NCBI RefSeq assembly: GCF_900115265.1 | Contig: NZ_FOVU01000010.1 | Location: forward strand, 175,452 to 239,451 | Direction: 5' to 3' | Length of the DNA stretch: 64,000 nucleotides | Source of the DNA: Bradyrhizobium sp. Ghvi | GTDB taxonomy: Bacteria > Pseudomonadota > Alphaproteobacteria > Rhizobiales > Xanthobacteraceae | In this document: positions 16,632-25,305 of the stretch, piece after piece | Position numbering within the stretch: the first letter of the stretch is position 1 | How the letters are laid out: every line of letters begins with the position of its first letter | The notes under the pieces: generated by a model | What the model saw: the letters and a program-made list of their open reading frames with translations, nothing else | Database searches by the model: none | What the model was told of the DNA's origin: nothing | Translations under genes and position numbers: made by a program

Positions 16632-17078
16632 ATGAGGAAAAGCGGCTATCGGATCTACGCGACGCTATTGGGGACGGCCGCATTGTTTGGGCTGCTGATC
16701 GCGAAGGCCGCTCCAGCAAGCGCCGAGGTGGTGAAGCTGCAAGCCGACCTCAAGGGCAGCAACGAAGTGCCACCGAACAATTCATCCGGCTCGGGCAAGG
16801 CAGAAGCGAGCTATGATACGGAAACAAGAACCCTGACCTACACGATCACTTTTGCCGGCCTGTCGGGCCCCGCGATGGGGGCACACTTCCACGGGCCCAG
16901 CGAAACCGGCAAAAACGCCGGCATCGCGCTGCCCTTCAAGACAGTCGTGAGCCCGATCCAGGGCACTGCAACACTCACCGAAAATCAGGCGGCGGATCTA
17001 CTGGCCGGAAAGTGGTACGCGAACATCCACACCAGCCTGAACCCCGGTGGGGAGCTGCGTGGGCAGATGGTGAAGTAG
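16632..17078 (+). CDS. Secreted CHRD-domain protein
   Basis: 148-residue exported protein. Signal peptide up to PASAE (about residue 31), then one CHRD domain: KLQADLKGSNEVPPNNSSGS, TYTITFAGLSGPAMGAHFHGP and WYANIHTSLNPGGELRGQ are its hallmark strands. CHRD domains are immunoglobulin-like modules of unknown bacterial function. A strong GGAGGGG ribosome binding site precedes the ATG. Monocistronic; the next gene is convergent. Confidence 0.9.
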   Translation: MRKSGYRIYATLLGTAALFGLLIAKAAPASAEVVKLQADLKGSNEVPPNNSSGSGKAEASYDTETRTLTYTITFAGLSGPAMGAHFHGPSETGKNAGIALPFKTVVSPIQGTATLTENQAADLLAGKWYANIHTSLNPGGELRGQMVK

Positions 17079-17128
17079 GGATCAATCCCTTGCGGCGGTG
17101 CTCATCTCGCCTGAACCGCCGGTGCGCT

Positions 17129-17494
17129 TTATGATGGCGGCCGGGGCAAGAAGGCCAGGATCGTCTGGGCAAGTATGACGCCCACAGTACCGCCCGCCGC
17201 TTTTTGCAGCACGTCGAAAATGCCTGGATCCCGGTCGGGCGTGAATGCCTGCATGATCTCCAGCACGCCAGCGACGGCGAAAACCAGAAAGCAAGCCAGA
17301 GCGAACCGTCCAGGCAACAGGAAGCTAAGGAGAAAGCCGAGCAGCCCATAGGCACTGAAGCGCTCGATCACGACGACCCAGTAGGCCTCGTGATGTCCCA
17401 TCAGCGCGGGTCGCCCCGCCAACCTTGCCAGGGTGGCGTAGACGATGAGCGCAAGGCAGATGCCTGCGGCTGCAAGGAAATGATTTCGACGCAT
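17129..17494 (-). CDS. VanZ-like membrane protein
   Basis: 121-residue integral membrane protein with about four hydrophobic segments. The VanZ-type signature E(I)MQAFTPDRDPGIFDVLQKA, then AGGTVGV, is present near residues 80-105. Function of stand-alone VanZ-like proteins is unclear. A second family member lies at 57701-58060 (ETLQLLTPDRHGRFIDASIK), so two paralogs flank the polysaccharide region. Confidence 0.8.
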   Translation of the reverse strand: MRRNHFLAAAGICLALIVYATLARLAGRPALMGHHEAYWVVVIERFSAYGLLGFLLSFLLPGRFALACFLVFAVAGVLEIMQAFTPDRDPGIFDVLQKAAGGTVGVILAQTILAFLPRPPS

Positions 17495-17671
17495 GATACC
17501 AGCATAGCTGGTTCACAGATGCTCCGCTCCGAAAGACGAAAATATCGTTAAGCTCCCTTCGCGCCAATCCAGGGGGCGGCGCCACCGATCGTCTCAAGCC
17601 GAAGCGCCTCGGTCTACAAAGGCTGGAGGAAACACGGACGTTTGCCGTGCCGCCCTGTTCGCACGGAAGGC

Positions 17672-19264
17672 TTAGGCCACCAACGCCGAATCGTTGCCCA
17701 CAGCCTCGCCCGACTGCGCAACGCGACGCTTCTCGAACAGTTCGCTGAACTTCATAAACGGCAGTGGCGCCGCTACGAGGTAACCTTGGCCCTCTTGCAC
17801 GCCGGATGCAATCAGCGCCCGGCGTTGATCCTCCGTCTCGATGCCTTCCGCGACCACGGTCATCTGGAGGTCCCTTGCGAGCGCCACCAGCATTTCCACG
17901 ATCATCGTCGTGGACGCATCCACCGTGATGGTGTCGACAAAGAACTTGTCGATCTTGATCGTGTTGGCACCCAATCCCTTCAGCCGCGACAGACCGCTAT
18001 GGCCGACGCCGACGTCGTCGATCGCGACGCGGAAGCCATGGTCGCGCAGTTCGGACACGACGGCCGCGGCGCGCGCGAGATCGTCGAGCTCGTCGCGCTC
18101 GGTGATTTCGACGACGATCTGGCGAGCAGATACTTTTGCCGCCAGGACCGTGCGGCGAAGCCGCTCCACGAAGCCTGTGCTCAGGAGATGGTTTGGTACG
18201 ATATTCAATGACAGCTTGAAATTCTTGTTGGCCTTCAGCAGTGGCTTCAGGTCGGAGAGTGCCGATTCCAATATCTGCCAGGTCATCGCCTGGATGCGTC
18301 CGCTGGATTCGGCGAGCGGAATGAAATTCATCGGCGGTATCACCGATCCGTCCTGGCGTAACCAGCGGGCCAGAATCTCGCAGCCTCTGATCTCGTCCGT
18401 CGTAAGCTCGAAGATCGGTTGGTAGTATGGTTTGAATTCGCGGGCGGCCAGTCCCCGATCGAGATCTGCGACCGGACCTTCCAGCCTCCGGCTGCGTGCC
18501 AGCAGGAAGCCGAAGAGTGCGCCAAGTCCAAGGGCTAGGGCGAGCGCGGGCCAGTAGGCTTCGCTGTTCCAGCTCGAGAGGACTGCGCCTTCGAGCCGGA
18601 TCGTCGCATGAAGTGGCAGGCGCGCCGAATTCTTGTCGAAGCTGATCGGCTCTTGCAAAGACCTTTCGGCATCCACTTGGAATTCGCCGAGCTTCTCGCC
18701 ATTGCTCAAGCCAAGGACGACCTCGCTGTGCGCGCGCAGCTCGGCGGGCATGATGTCGAACAAGGTTGCGTTGATGCCGACAATGGCGACCAGGGCGGAG
18801 CTGTCGTTGATGTCTCTCAGCACGCCCAATGCGTCGCCTCCGAACTGCTCCACACGGAACAGAGACAGCTGCTTGTCGCGCGAGGAGAGCATGTCGCGGC
18901 GATCCACCCATCCTTTGTCGAACTCGAGCGTTTCGGAATAGGCTGAGCAGATCACCGAGCCGTCCGGATTGACCAGACGGACGTCCTTGATGGTCGAGCT
19001 CTGGTAGACGAGGAGCCGGATAGCCTGCAACGCCGCCGGCGCGCAGCTGGCCAGGTCTCGCCTTGCGAGTTGGTCGAGGCTTGCAGCGGCAAAATCAACC
19101 GCAAATTCGGCCCGCCGCAGCACGACCTCAGTGAGTTCATCGAGCTGATGGGCCTGCTGGTGGTTGATGACGCCTTTTGCCGCGAAATGCCCACCCAGCC
19201 CGAACGCCACCGTGCTCGCAAGCACAAGCGCCACAAACGTAAAGGTCGGTCGCTGTAATCTCAT
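17672..19264 (-). CDS. CSS-motif EAL-domain cyclic di-GMP phosphodiesterase
   Basis: 530-residue membrane protein. TM1 at about 8-28, a periplasmic CSS-type sensor (about 30-245; cysteines in LASCAPAAL and VICSAYSE could form the redox disulphide), TM2 at about 240-260, then an EAL domain (about 265-515). The EAL signature is CEILARW, with Glu kept. Other catalytic residues are present: Asn in SLNIVPNHL, Glu in VEITERDEL, AIDDVG, IKIDKFF and AEGIET/QGY. It should degrade c-di-GMP in response to the periplasmic state. No GGDEF domain. Single gene. Confidence 0.92.
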   Translation of the reverse strand: MRLQRPTFTFVALVLASTVAFGLGGHFAAKGVINHQQAHQLDELTEVVLRRAEFAVDFAAASLDQLARRDLASCAPAALQAIRLLVYQSSTIKDVRLVNPDGSVICSAYSETLEFDKGWVDRRDMLSSRDKQLSLFRVEQFGGDALGVLRDINDSSALVAIVGINATLFDIMPAELRAHSEVVLGLSNGEKLGEFQVDAERSLQEPISFDKNSARLPLHATIRLEGAVLSSWNSEAYWPALALALGLGALFGFLLARSRRLEGPVADLDRGLAAREFKPYYQPIFELTTDEIRGCEILARWLRQDGSVIPPMNFIPLAESSGRIQAMTWQILESALSDLKPLLKANKNFKLSLNIVPNHLLSTGFVERLRRTVLAAKVSARQIVVEITERDELDDLARAAAVVSELRDHGFRVAIDDVGVGHSGLSRLKGLGANTIKIDKFFVDTITVDASTTMIVEMLVALARDLQMTVVAEGIETEDQRRALIASGVQEGQGYLVAAPLPFMKFSELFEKRRVAQSGEAVGNDSALVA

Positions 19265-19464
19265 CCTGCCAGCGCGGAAATTGAGGGGCTTCCCGATGGA
19301 TATTAGTCAGGACGCGCTAAGATAGGGTTTAATCGAACAGAGGAGTTCAGGAATGGGGTCCGCCAAGAAGTCGCGGCACTGATCGGCGCTTCTGGTTCCA
19401 GGAAGAAAGCCCCGCGGCCTCATGCACTTAAGGGCGCCTACGGCCGCAGAGCGACGGTGAAAAA

Positions 19465-19609
19465 TCATCGCTTCAGATAACTGGGGGCGACAGTGCCGCT
19501 CAATTTGCCGCCAACAGGGGGGGGGGCGCCGCGCCCGCAATCGCAAGACCACAAAGGCGACATTGATAGCCAACCATATCAGTATCACGGCAGTGGCAAG
19601 ATGCAGCAC
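19465..19609 (-). pseudogene. Possible small membrane protein with a 10-base homopolymer frame break
   Basis: A GTG at 19609 (GAGG 9-10 bases upstream) opens LHLATAVILIWLAINVAFVV, then LRLRARRPPP, a one-helix membrane protein. The frame passes a run of ten G on the + strand (19517-19526). As sequenced it continues into an implausible long tail. With nine instead of ten bases it would end as PVGGKLSGTVAPSYLKR and stop at 19465. Could be slippage-controlled, a broken gene or a sequencing error; the gene call itself is tentative. Confidence 0.35.
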
Positions 19610-19751
19610 GGCAGGACCTCGCGAGCAAGTTGGCGTCAACGCTGAAGTGCCGTCTATGTTCCAGGCGGATGCGCTGGAATCCGAATATCTACCGTCGGGC
19701 CCAGGCCTGCACCGCGATGCCACTGCAAATTGTGTCTTCAAAGGAGGCCGG

Positions 19752-20297
19752 ATGGTCCGGGATCTACCGAAAATTCTGAAGGCCGAACGTACGACGATCT
19801 CGCCATGGTTGGAGGTCATCGCTCGGGAGGTGCGTTTCTCGCGCGAGGCTGCCGCGGAAACCTATTATGCGATTGCGCAACCCGACTACGTGGCCGTCCT
19901 GGCCGTCACGCCCGACTCGCGAATTCTCCTGGTGCGCCAATATCGTCCGGCGATCGAGCGCTTCTCGCTGGAATTGCCGGCGGGAATGGTTGACCGCGGC
20001 GAAGATCCGCAGGCGACGGCCGCGCGTGAACTTCTGGAAGAGACCGGCTATCCCACCATCAGTATCGAGCGCATCGGCCTATCGGCGACCTGCTCAAGTC
20101 GGATCAGCAATGCGACGCACTCGTTCTTCGTCAGAACCGGCGATCGTGCAGCTGGTTTTGTCGAAGAGTCGGGTGTCCAGGTCATCCCGGTCCTGCAGAG
20201 CGAGCTTCGCCCGCTGGTTCTATCGGGAGAGTTCGGCGAGCTTACTCATTTGGGTGTGCTGGCCCAGGCGTCTGCAAGAGGGCTTTTGGCCTTTTAG
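19752..20297 (+). CDS. Nudix hydrolase, ADP-ribose pyrophosphatase-like
   Basis: 181-residue Nudix hydrolase. The Nudix box G-x5-E-x7-REUxEE-x-G is intact: GMVDRGEDPQATAARELLEE then TGY (about 77-99). A preceding strand (LLVRQYRPAIERFSLELPAG) is typical of ADP-sugar/ADP-ribose pyrophosphatases (NudF group). The ATG at 19752 has a consensus AAGGAGG 5 bases upstream, so the longer open frame from 19563 is rejected. Exact substrate uncertain. Confidence 0.88.
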   Translation: MVRDLPKILKAERTTISPWLEVIAREVRFSREAAAETYYAIAQPDYVAVLAVTPDSRILLVRQYRPAIERFSLELPAGMVDRGEDPQATAARELLEETGYPTISIERIGLSATCSSRISNATHSFFVRTGDRAAGFVEESGVQVIPVLQSELRPLVLSGEFGELTHLGVLAQASARGLLAF

Positions 20298-20431
20298 CGT
20301 GTCGGACCTGCGCCACGGATCTGCCCGATCTCATTGCGCATCCAAGCCGACCACCGCTGTGCAAGTTTGGCAATGGCTCAGATCTCGAGACGGCGACGAC
20401 GCAACGCCATCCGGGCGCCGTGCTTCGAAGG

Positions 20432-20605
20432 CTAGCTTTTCCTACGCGTCTTTTGCTTCAACGACAGACCAAGGCGCAAAGCCATGCGCTTGATCGCGTC
20501 AGGCGAGCGTCCGAGTTGCTTCGCTGCTTCCTCCAGTGACGTCGAAGACTTGGCCAGCTCCATGAGCCGGCGGTCTTCCTTGAACGACCAAGGCTTCCGC
20601 GCCAT
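20432..20605 (-). CDS. Small helix-turn-helix/Myb-like protein
   Basis: 57-residue basic protein, MARKPWSFKEDRRLMELAKS with SLEEAAKQLGRSPDAIKRMA, then a Lys/Arg tail. The pattern (Trp, helix, then EAAKQLGRSPDAI) matches a SANT/Myb-like or HTH fold, so DNA binding is likely. ATG at 20605 is preferred to 20650 because the shorter form begins at the domain. Confidence 0.65.
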   Translation of the reverse strand: MARKPWSFKEDRRLMELAKSSTSLEEAAKQLGRSPDAIKRMALRLGLSLKQKTRRKS

Positions 20606-20650
20606 AACCGAAAAATTCCTCTCGCATCGACCTAACGACAAAACCGCCAA

Positions 20651-21304
20651 GCGGACCCATGTTCGCTCGACGGCTTTGCTTGGGTGGGGCCGGGCTTGGG
20701 GGAGCCCGTGTGAAGATGCATATGCGATCAGGGGAAGCGCGCAACAAACAACCAGAATTAAGCTAACTACTCAACCTTACCGCGATGAAATCGGCGCCTG
20801 GCGATCCGTACAACCACGGGAATTTCTTCGATCGGGATCGTTTGCACGTGTGCAAGCATTCCTAACCGCGACTGTTCTATCGCCATGTTGGTTTGGGCTG
20901 TCGCGGGGACGGTCACTTCACTCCAACATCCGCGTGCAGCCCTTGCCACATCCGCGCTCGAGCAGCCGCCGAGACGATCAGGCCCGAAGCGGTGAGGGCC
21001 GAATCGCGAATGCGGCTCGGGCCGAGACTTCGTCGCGCAGTCACAGCGAGAACGTCGAGGATGCCGTGATCGACATGCTTTCAATGTTGCTAGGTTCGTT
21101 GATCCGCGGGCATCTCCGGATGGCCGGCATCGCGCCGGTTGAACAGGTCGTCATCGCCCTCAGTTGCGGGTAATCTCGATGCGGCCTGTTGCACAAATTT
21201 CAGCGTCATCTGACAAAAGTTTCAGCGATGCCGATCTTGAAGTCGTCACGTCTGCACGATGAAATGCGGCGGGAGGAGCGTTCCGAGACCGAAGGAACAT
21301 TCCA
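20651..21304. other. Region without a confident gene
   Basis: About 650 bp. Open frames exist on both strands but none has a recognisable family, signal peptide or good ribosome binding site. May contain degraded coding sequence. No tRNA or repeat was recognised. Confidence 0.4.
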
Positions 21305-21463
21305 ATGATAGCAATTCTGTTTTTGTCGTCGATCTTTGCGATCGGATTTGGCTGTGGCTATGCCGTGCGAGGATGGCGATCTCGCAGGAGATCGGCGCGG
21401 TATCGGCTCTATGCGCCCTATACTCCTGCTTCAATCGGCGCCGACCGAAGCCCTCCCTCGTAA
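21305..21463 (+). CDS. Small membrane protein
   Basis: 52 residues: one hydrophobic helix (MIAILFLSSIFAIGFGCGYA) then a short arginine-rich cytoplasmic tail ending in SPPS. GAAGGAA lies about 8 bases before the ATG. Orientation by the positive-inside rule puts the tail in the cytoplasm. Function unknown. Confidence 0.5.
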   Translation: MIAILFLSSIFAIGFGCGYAVRGWRSRRRSARYRLYAPYTPASIGADRSPPS

Positions 21464-21588
21464 ACCACGCTCGGTTAGGTTAATTCACCACTCCCGTTGA
21501 GTGCGGCAGAAGAGGAGTTTAGAGCTTACAAGCCGATTGCGAGAATTGAAGACGTCTGGAATTGCGAGGCGTGCGTAAGGAATCGTAG

Positions 21589-21720
21589 ATGGCGTATCTT
21601 GTTGCCTTGCTGGGCCTGATTGTTGGCGCAGTCTCATTGATCGCTTTTGTGAGTATTTATAGTCGACGGCTCGAAGGACTCTCCGGCCCCTGGATTCTTG
21701 GTGAGGGCCCGTCGCAATGA
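21589..21720 (+). CDS. Small membrane protein coupled to the next gene
   Basis: 43 residues with one membrane helix (MAYLVALLGLIVGAVSLIAF). Its stop TGA (21718-21720) overlaps the ATG of the following gene (21717), a tight translational coupling that argues both are real. AAGGA precedes the start. Function unknown. Confidence 0.55.
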   Translation: MAYLVALLGLIVGAVSLIAFVSIYSRRLEGLSGPWILGEGPSQ

Positions 21721-21998
21721 TTGAGCAAAAGCGGCATGCGCCGCGCAGATATTTCGTCGATGCGCAGGGGCGGCGCGTTCTGATCGGGCTGTCGTCGGAC
21801 GAAACGGCGGAATTTGAGGCGCTGGATCTGTCGTCGATCGAAGGTGACGTGACGCCGGCAACCAGTGACATCGGTCAAGGCCTCGCCGGTGAAAACGAGG
21901 TGAGGTGGCTCGAACTTTACCGCAAGCATGAGGGGGCTTGGCGGACCTGGATCACGCAAAGTCGAGCCGAGCAGCCGACAGCTTTCAAACTTTATTAA
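21717..21998 (+). CDS. Conserved-looking hypothetical protein
   Basis: 93-residue soluble protein (MIEQKRHAPRRYFVDAQGRR ... LELYRKHEGAWRTWITQS). Acidic middle (FEALDLSSIE) and aromatic C-terminal helix. Overlaps the stop of the small membrane protein upstream. No family recognised. Confidence 0.65.
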   Translation: MIEQKRHAPRRYFVDAQGRRVLIGLSSDETAEFEALDLSSIEGDVTPATSDIGQGLAGENEVRWLELYRKHEGAWRTWITQSRAEQPTAFKLY

Positions 21999-22040
21999 CC
22001 GTATTTGACCGATGGTAGCGGCTTTAAATCCGAACGTGGG

Positions 22041-22466
22041 ATGGCCCAAATGTTCCAGCTGTTCCTGAGGGGGCGCGCGCACAACCTTCTCTCTTCCCGG
22101 CGTGAGGACAAGGGCTTCAAAGCCCGCTCGGCCGAGCGCGACGCCGAGACGGATCGCGTCCGGATCGAGGCGATCATGACAGCGCTCGATACCGCCCTGC
22201 AGGAGGCGGAAAGGGAGCAGGCCGGCCTCAATCGGCGTGTCGATGACGCCCTTGCCCGCGCTTCCGTCACCATTGGTAACGGCACCGACGAATATCTGGA
22301 GCGGGAGCCGCTGGACAATCATCATCAGGACCTCTTTGCCGCCGATATTTCCAACGGTCAGCGCAGGCTCAAAGAGCTCGCCAGCACGATTTCGCACCTG
22401 AAATTCGTCAAGGCTGCAATGATGACGCGCTTCCCCGATTTCAAGCCGCCAGAGCCCAACAGCTAG
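22041..22466 (+). CDS. Hypothetical coiled-coil protein
   Basis: 141-residue protein, mostly charged helix (SAERDAETDRVRIEAIMTAL, QEAEREQAGLNRRVDDALAR) with a short C-terminal helix ending in PDFKPPEPNS. ATG at 22041 is chosen; an earlier TTG at 22005 has no better support. Likely cytoplasmic; function unknown. Same strand as the preceding small genes. Confidence 0.65.
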   Translation: MAQMFQLFLRGRAHNLLSSRREDKGFKARSAERDAETDRVRIEAIMTALDTALQEAEREQAGLNRRVDDALARASVTIGNGTDEYLEREPLDNHHQDLFAADISNGQRRLKELASTISHLKFVKAAMMTRFPDFKPPEPNS

Positions 22467-22557
22467 TGCTCATCTGTTCAGGGCTGTTTTGTCGTTGGGC
22501 GTTTCGATCCCTTTTGATATGGTCCGCCACGCGTTGATGAATCGAAGGAGCGAGCAG

Positions 22558-22836
22558 GTGCCCGTTAGACAAATGCCCAGGTTGTTGGGACTGGCGTGTC
22601 TGTTCGCGCTGGTTGCTCCCGTGGCGGCGTCGGCCATTACCGCCGAAGTGGCGCGCACCTGTGACGCGGCGGCCGCGAAGGCTTTTCCTCCAAAGCAAGT
22701 CGGCAATCCGGCCGCCGGCAGCGCCAAAGGCTCTGCGAAGGAGCGGCGTGACTATTTCAACAAGTGTGTCGCGAACAACGGCAAGGTTGACGACGCGCCG
22801 GCCGATGCGCCCAAGGACAGCAAGTCTACCAAATAG
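22558..22836 (+). CDS. Small secreted protein with paired cysteines
   Basis: 92 residues. GTG at 22558 sits 8 bases after AAGGAG and begins a good signal peptide (LLGLACLFALVAPVAASA). The mature part has two cysteines (RTCDAAAAKAFPP and YFNKCVANNG) and a Gly/Ser/Lys linker, vaguely like PsiF-type small periplasmic proteins; that likeness is weak. Hydrophilic Lys/Asp tail. Confidence 0.6.
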   Translation: MPVRQMPRLLGLACLFALVAPVAASAITAEVARTCDAAAAKAFPPKQVGNPAAGSAKGSAKERRDYFNKCVANNGKVDDAPADAPKDSKSTK

Positions 22837-22876
22837 GCAGGATACGCGGAAAGCCGCTCATCGTGGCGCGCCTGGC

Positions 22877-23935
22877 CTAGCGAGGTGGCGGGCAGGGGGA
22901 ATAAAACGCGCCGTTCGTCGCGTTGATGCGCTCGACGCACTGATTGGGATCGGTGACGGTGCCCGCCACCGTGAAGTCGTAGCCCATGCCCTTGACCACG
23001 ACGACGTAGCGGCCGGGAGCTAACGTGAAGCCGTCCTGCTCGGGCTGCAGCAACAGCATTCTTGGCTGATCCTCGACGGGTCCTACCTTGTAGGGGTAGG
23101 ACATGCTGCGGATGACCCAGGCATCGCCGGCGCTGACCATGGCGGCCTTGCCGTTGGCATCAACACCCATCGCTCGTGAGACTTTCGCAACCACCCGAAC
23201 CTCGGTCACACTTGCATCCATCCCTCCATCCGCGCGGAATACGATGAACCTGACGTCCCCGCTCTGCAGCGTGGTTGCGCTCGGCGCGGTGATCGCCGCT
23301 GATATCGCAACGCGTCGATCCGGGATTTTTCCAGGGACTGACTTGAGCTCCTGGAGTCGGCCTTCGCTCAGGGCGTAGACCCCAAACGTGGTTGGCAACG
23401 GCATCGAGGGTTGTGCCGGCGGCGCCGATTCTTTTTGGCTATCCGGCGTTCGTTCCGCGGTCTCGCTCTGGGGTGGCGCCGGCGGCGTCGCTTGCTGAGG
23501 CTGAACATCCTGGGACGCGGGCGGTCGCCCCACCAGTTGCGACAATGCGGCCAACTGTGTCTTCACCTTCGGCCAAGAGGCCACTCCGATCCCTGCGGCC
23601 GCAATCAGCAAGAGCAGAACGGCCAATCGAACGACAGATGTGAAGCCTCCGCTTCGCTTGGCCTCTTGCCGCGTTGTTGCGCCGCTGAGTTTGAAGGATC
23701 GCTCGACCTCTTCGATTGCGCGTTCGAGGATTTGCTGGAGATCCTGTGATTCCCGCGCCTCGGCGTGAGTAAATTGCTCCAGCAGCTTGACGCGGGCCAG
23801 CTCGTAGACGATCTCCCGCATCTGCTGGGGATCGGCGGCGGTCTGTCGGATTCGATCCGACAGAAGGCGGACAAACCCGGCCTTGATCTCTCGCGTCTTC
23901 GGGGCGTTGGCCGCAGTGTCGCCGGGGTCGCTCAT
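22877..23935 (-). CDS. Membrane-anchored protein with periplasmic C-terminal domain, unknown function
   Basis: 352 residues. Cytoplasmic helical N-terminus (about 1-95), one membrane segment at about 101-120 (VVRLAVLLLLIAAAGIGVAS), a Pro/Gln/Ser-rich linker (about 135-180), then a beta-rich periplasmic domain with motifs VRFIVFRADGG, AWVIRSMSYPYKVG and FTLAPGRYVVVVKGMGYDFT and a terminal cysteine pair. No family recognised. Monocistronic. Confidence 0.75.
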   Translation of the reverse strand: MSDPGDTAANAPKTREIKAGFVRLLSDRIRQTAADPQQMREIVYELARVKLLEQFTHAEARESQDLQQILERAIEEVERSFKLSGATTRQEAKRSGGFTSVVRLAVLLLLIAAAGIGVASWPKVKTQLAALSQLVGRPPASQDVQPQQATPPAPPQSETAERTPDSQKESAPPAQPSMPLPTTFGVYALSEGRLQELKSVPGKIPDRRVAISAAITAPSATTLQSGDVRFIVFRADGGMDASVTEVRVVAKVSRAMGVDANGKAAMVSAGDAWVIRSMSYPYKVGPVEDQPRMLLLQPEQDGFTLAPGRYVVVVKGMGYDFTVAGTVTDPNQCVERINATNGAFYSPCPPPR

Positions 23936-24121
23936 TACGGCCGATCAAGTAACCCGGATAAGGCTGTTTCGCTAGGCTTTTCCGCGTCAGACCCGGCCTC
24001 TCCGAGGCGGTCCCCCTCATAGTCAAGCTTGCGAGAGCCTTTGTCGGACCACGCCTAAGGCGCTTGCTTTTGGGCAAAAACCTGTGACATTCCGGCGAGC
24101 TTCTCATTCGGGTGTTTGATC

Positions 24122-24373
24122 ATGCGCGGCAATTTATTGGCACTCACGTTTCTGGCCCTCCTGATGCAGCCTTCCCATGCGCAGGGGGTCAAGGATAAGG
24201 CCAATCTGACCAGCACCAGCATCATCACGACCCCCACCCCAAAGAAGACCCAGACAACCGAGGCATCTCGGCCCACTGCGATCCGGAATTTGGCGCCGGG
24301 CACTTTGCCTAGCGGAACAGCAGCGCAGGGCGTTTGGAGGGATGGCAAGCTCGTCGCCGTGCCACGGCAGTAA
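24122..24373 (+). CDS. Small secreted Thr/Pro-rich protein
   Basis: 83 residues: signal peptide MRGNLLALTFLALLMQPSHA, then AQGVKDKANLT and a Thr/Pro/Lys-rich disordered segment, ending in VWRDGKLVAVPRQ. Resembles the next gene (both mature parts open with QGVxD), suggesting a small tandem family. Function unknown. Confidence 0.65.
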   Translation: MRGNLLALTFLALLMQPSHAQGVKDKANLTSTSIITTPTPKKTQTTEASRPTAIRNLAPGTLPSGTAAQGVWRDGKLVAVPRQ

Positions 24374-24437
24374 GCCCCCGCGGAACCGTGAAGGAACCGT
24401 AATCGCCTCCCTGACGTTGCTGATCGGGAGATATCGC

Positions 24438-24677
24438 ATGCAACGTTTGGCTTTGATCGCGATCGCGCTCGTCGTGCCCGCCGCCGCCTGGGCCCAGGGT
24501 GTCAATGACCCGTCGACGCCCAATCGCAACGTCATTATTGTCAATCCGTCGCAGCCATCGCCCACCACGGCGACGCCGAATATCCCGAGCCAGATTCAGC
24601 CGCCGATCACCAGAGGCGGACGCGCCCACCCCTACTACGGGAATAGAACACGGGGCAGCGGCTCAGCTCGGTATTAG
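24438..24677 (+). CDS. Small secreted Pro/Thr-rich protein
   Basis: 79 residues: signal peptide MQRLALIAIALVVPAAAWA, then QGVNDPSTPNRNVIIVNPSQ and a Pro/Thr-rich tail ending in Tyr. Same layout as the gene at 24122 and only 64 bp after it. Function unknown. Confidence 0.65.
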   Translation: MQRLALIAIALVVPAAAWAQGVNDPSTPNRNVIIVNPSQPSPTTATPNIPSQIQPPITRGGRAHPYYGNRTRGSGSARY

Positions 24678-24822
24678 GACGATGCCATACTGCACCTGTT
24701 TTGCCCGACGGGTCAATCTATTTCGGAAAAGCGGTATCCTCTCGACCCGGAGTGTTGCCGCTACTGTGCATGGGGTTGTTTTTCGATTTTTGATTTTGTG
24801 ATCAGTTCCAGGAGACACCACG

Positions 24823-25272
24823 GTGCATCCCCCTCGGCGTCATCTGTTGTTAAATATTGGAGCGCTCCGCAGCGCGCTGCTTGGTGTCCTCGTCGGGACA
24901 TCAGGCGGTCTCGGAGCTTGTCTTGTTGATCCGATGTCTTGCCTGGCGCAAGACGAGCCGGAACCTTCCATCAACGATTACCTTCCATCCAGCGAGGCGG
25001 AGCTCACGCGCGATCAATGGCGGCAGCGGATCGAGGACGCCAGGCAGCGCGCCAGGGAAGTCTCGCGAGAGCGTCGCGAGCATCCAGAACTCTACAAGCC
25101 TGTCCCGGAAGATCCCGATCTCGTCGCGACCGAACGTATTCTCAATGACGAAAGTCTGCAGCGTGGCGACATCGTCACCACGAAAAAGGGCATGTTCATC
25201 TATCAGGGTCGCACCGACCAGCCGCGTCGTGAGCAGGACTTCGTGCCCGTTGCGCCGAAGCCGGGACGCTGA
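24823..25272 (+). CDS. Hypothetical exported protein
   Basis: 149 residues from a GTG preceded by AGGAG. A hydrophobic stretch (about 13-45) is a likely signal or anchor, followed by a highly charged helix (RDQWRQRIEDARQRAREVSR) and a C-terminal beta motif (GDIVTTKKGMFIYQGRTD). Function unknown. Converges with the gene at 25306. Confidence 0.6.
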   Translation: MHPPRRHLLLNIGALRSALLGVLVGTSGGLGACLVDPMSCLAQDEPEPSINDYLPSSEAELTRDQWRQRIEDARQRAREVSRERREHPELYKPVPEDPDLVATERILNDESLQRGDIVTTKKGMFIYQGRTDQPRREQDFVPVAPKPGR

Positions 25273-25305
25273 GGGCGGCGAGCGGATCAACGCGCGCTTC
25301 GGTGG

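Noticed and set aside
16213..16719. 168-codon minus-strand open frame
   Set aside because: Overlaps the frameshifted small gene and the CHRD start; no motif and no ribosome binding site.
20484..21173. 229-codon plus-strand open frame
   Set aside because: Overlaps the Myb-like gene, Arg/Ser-rich, no domain; treated as non-coding.
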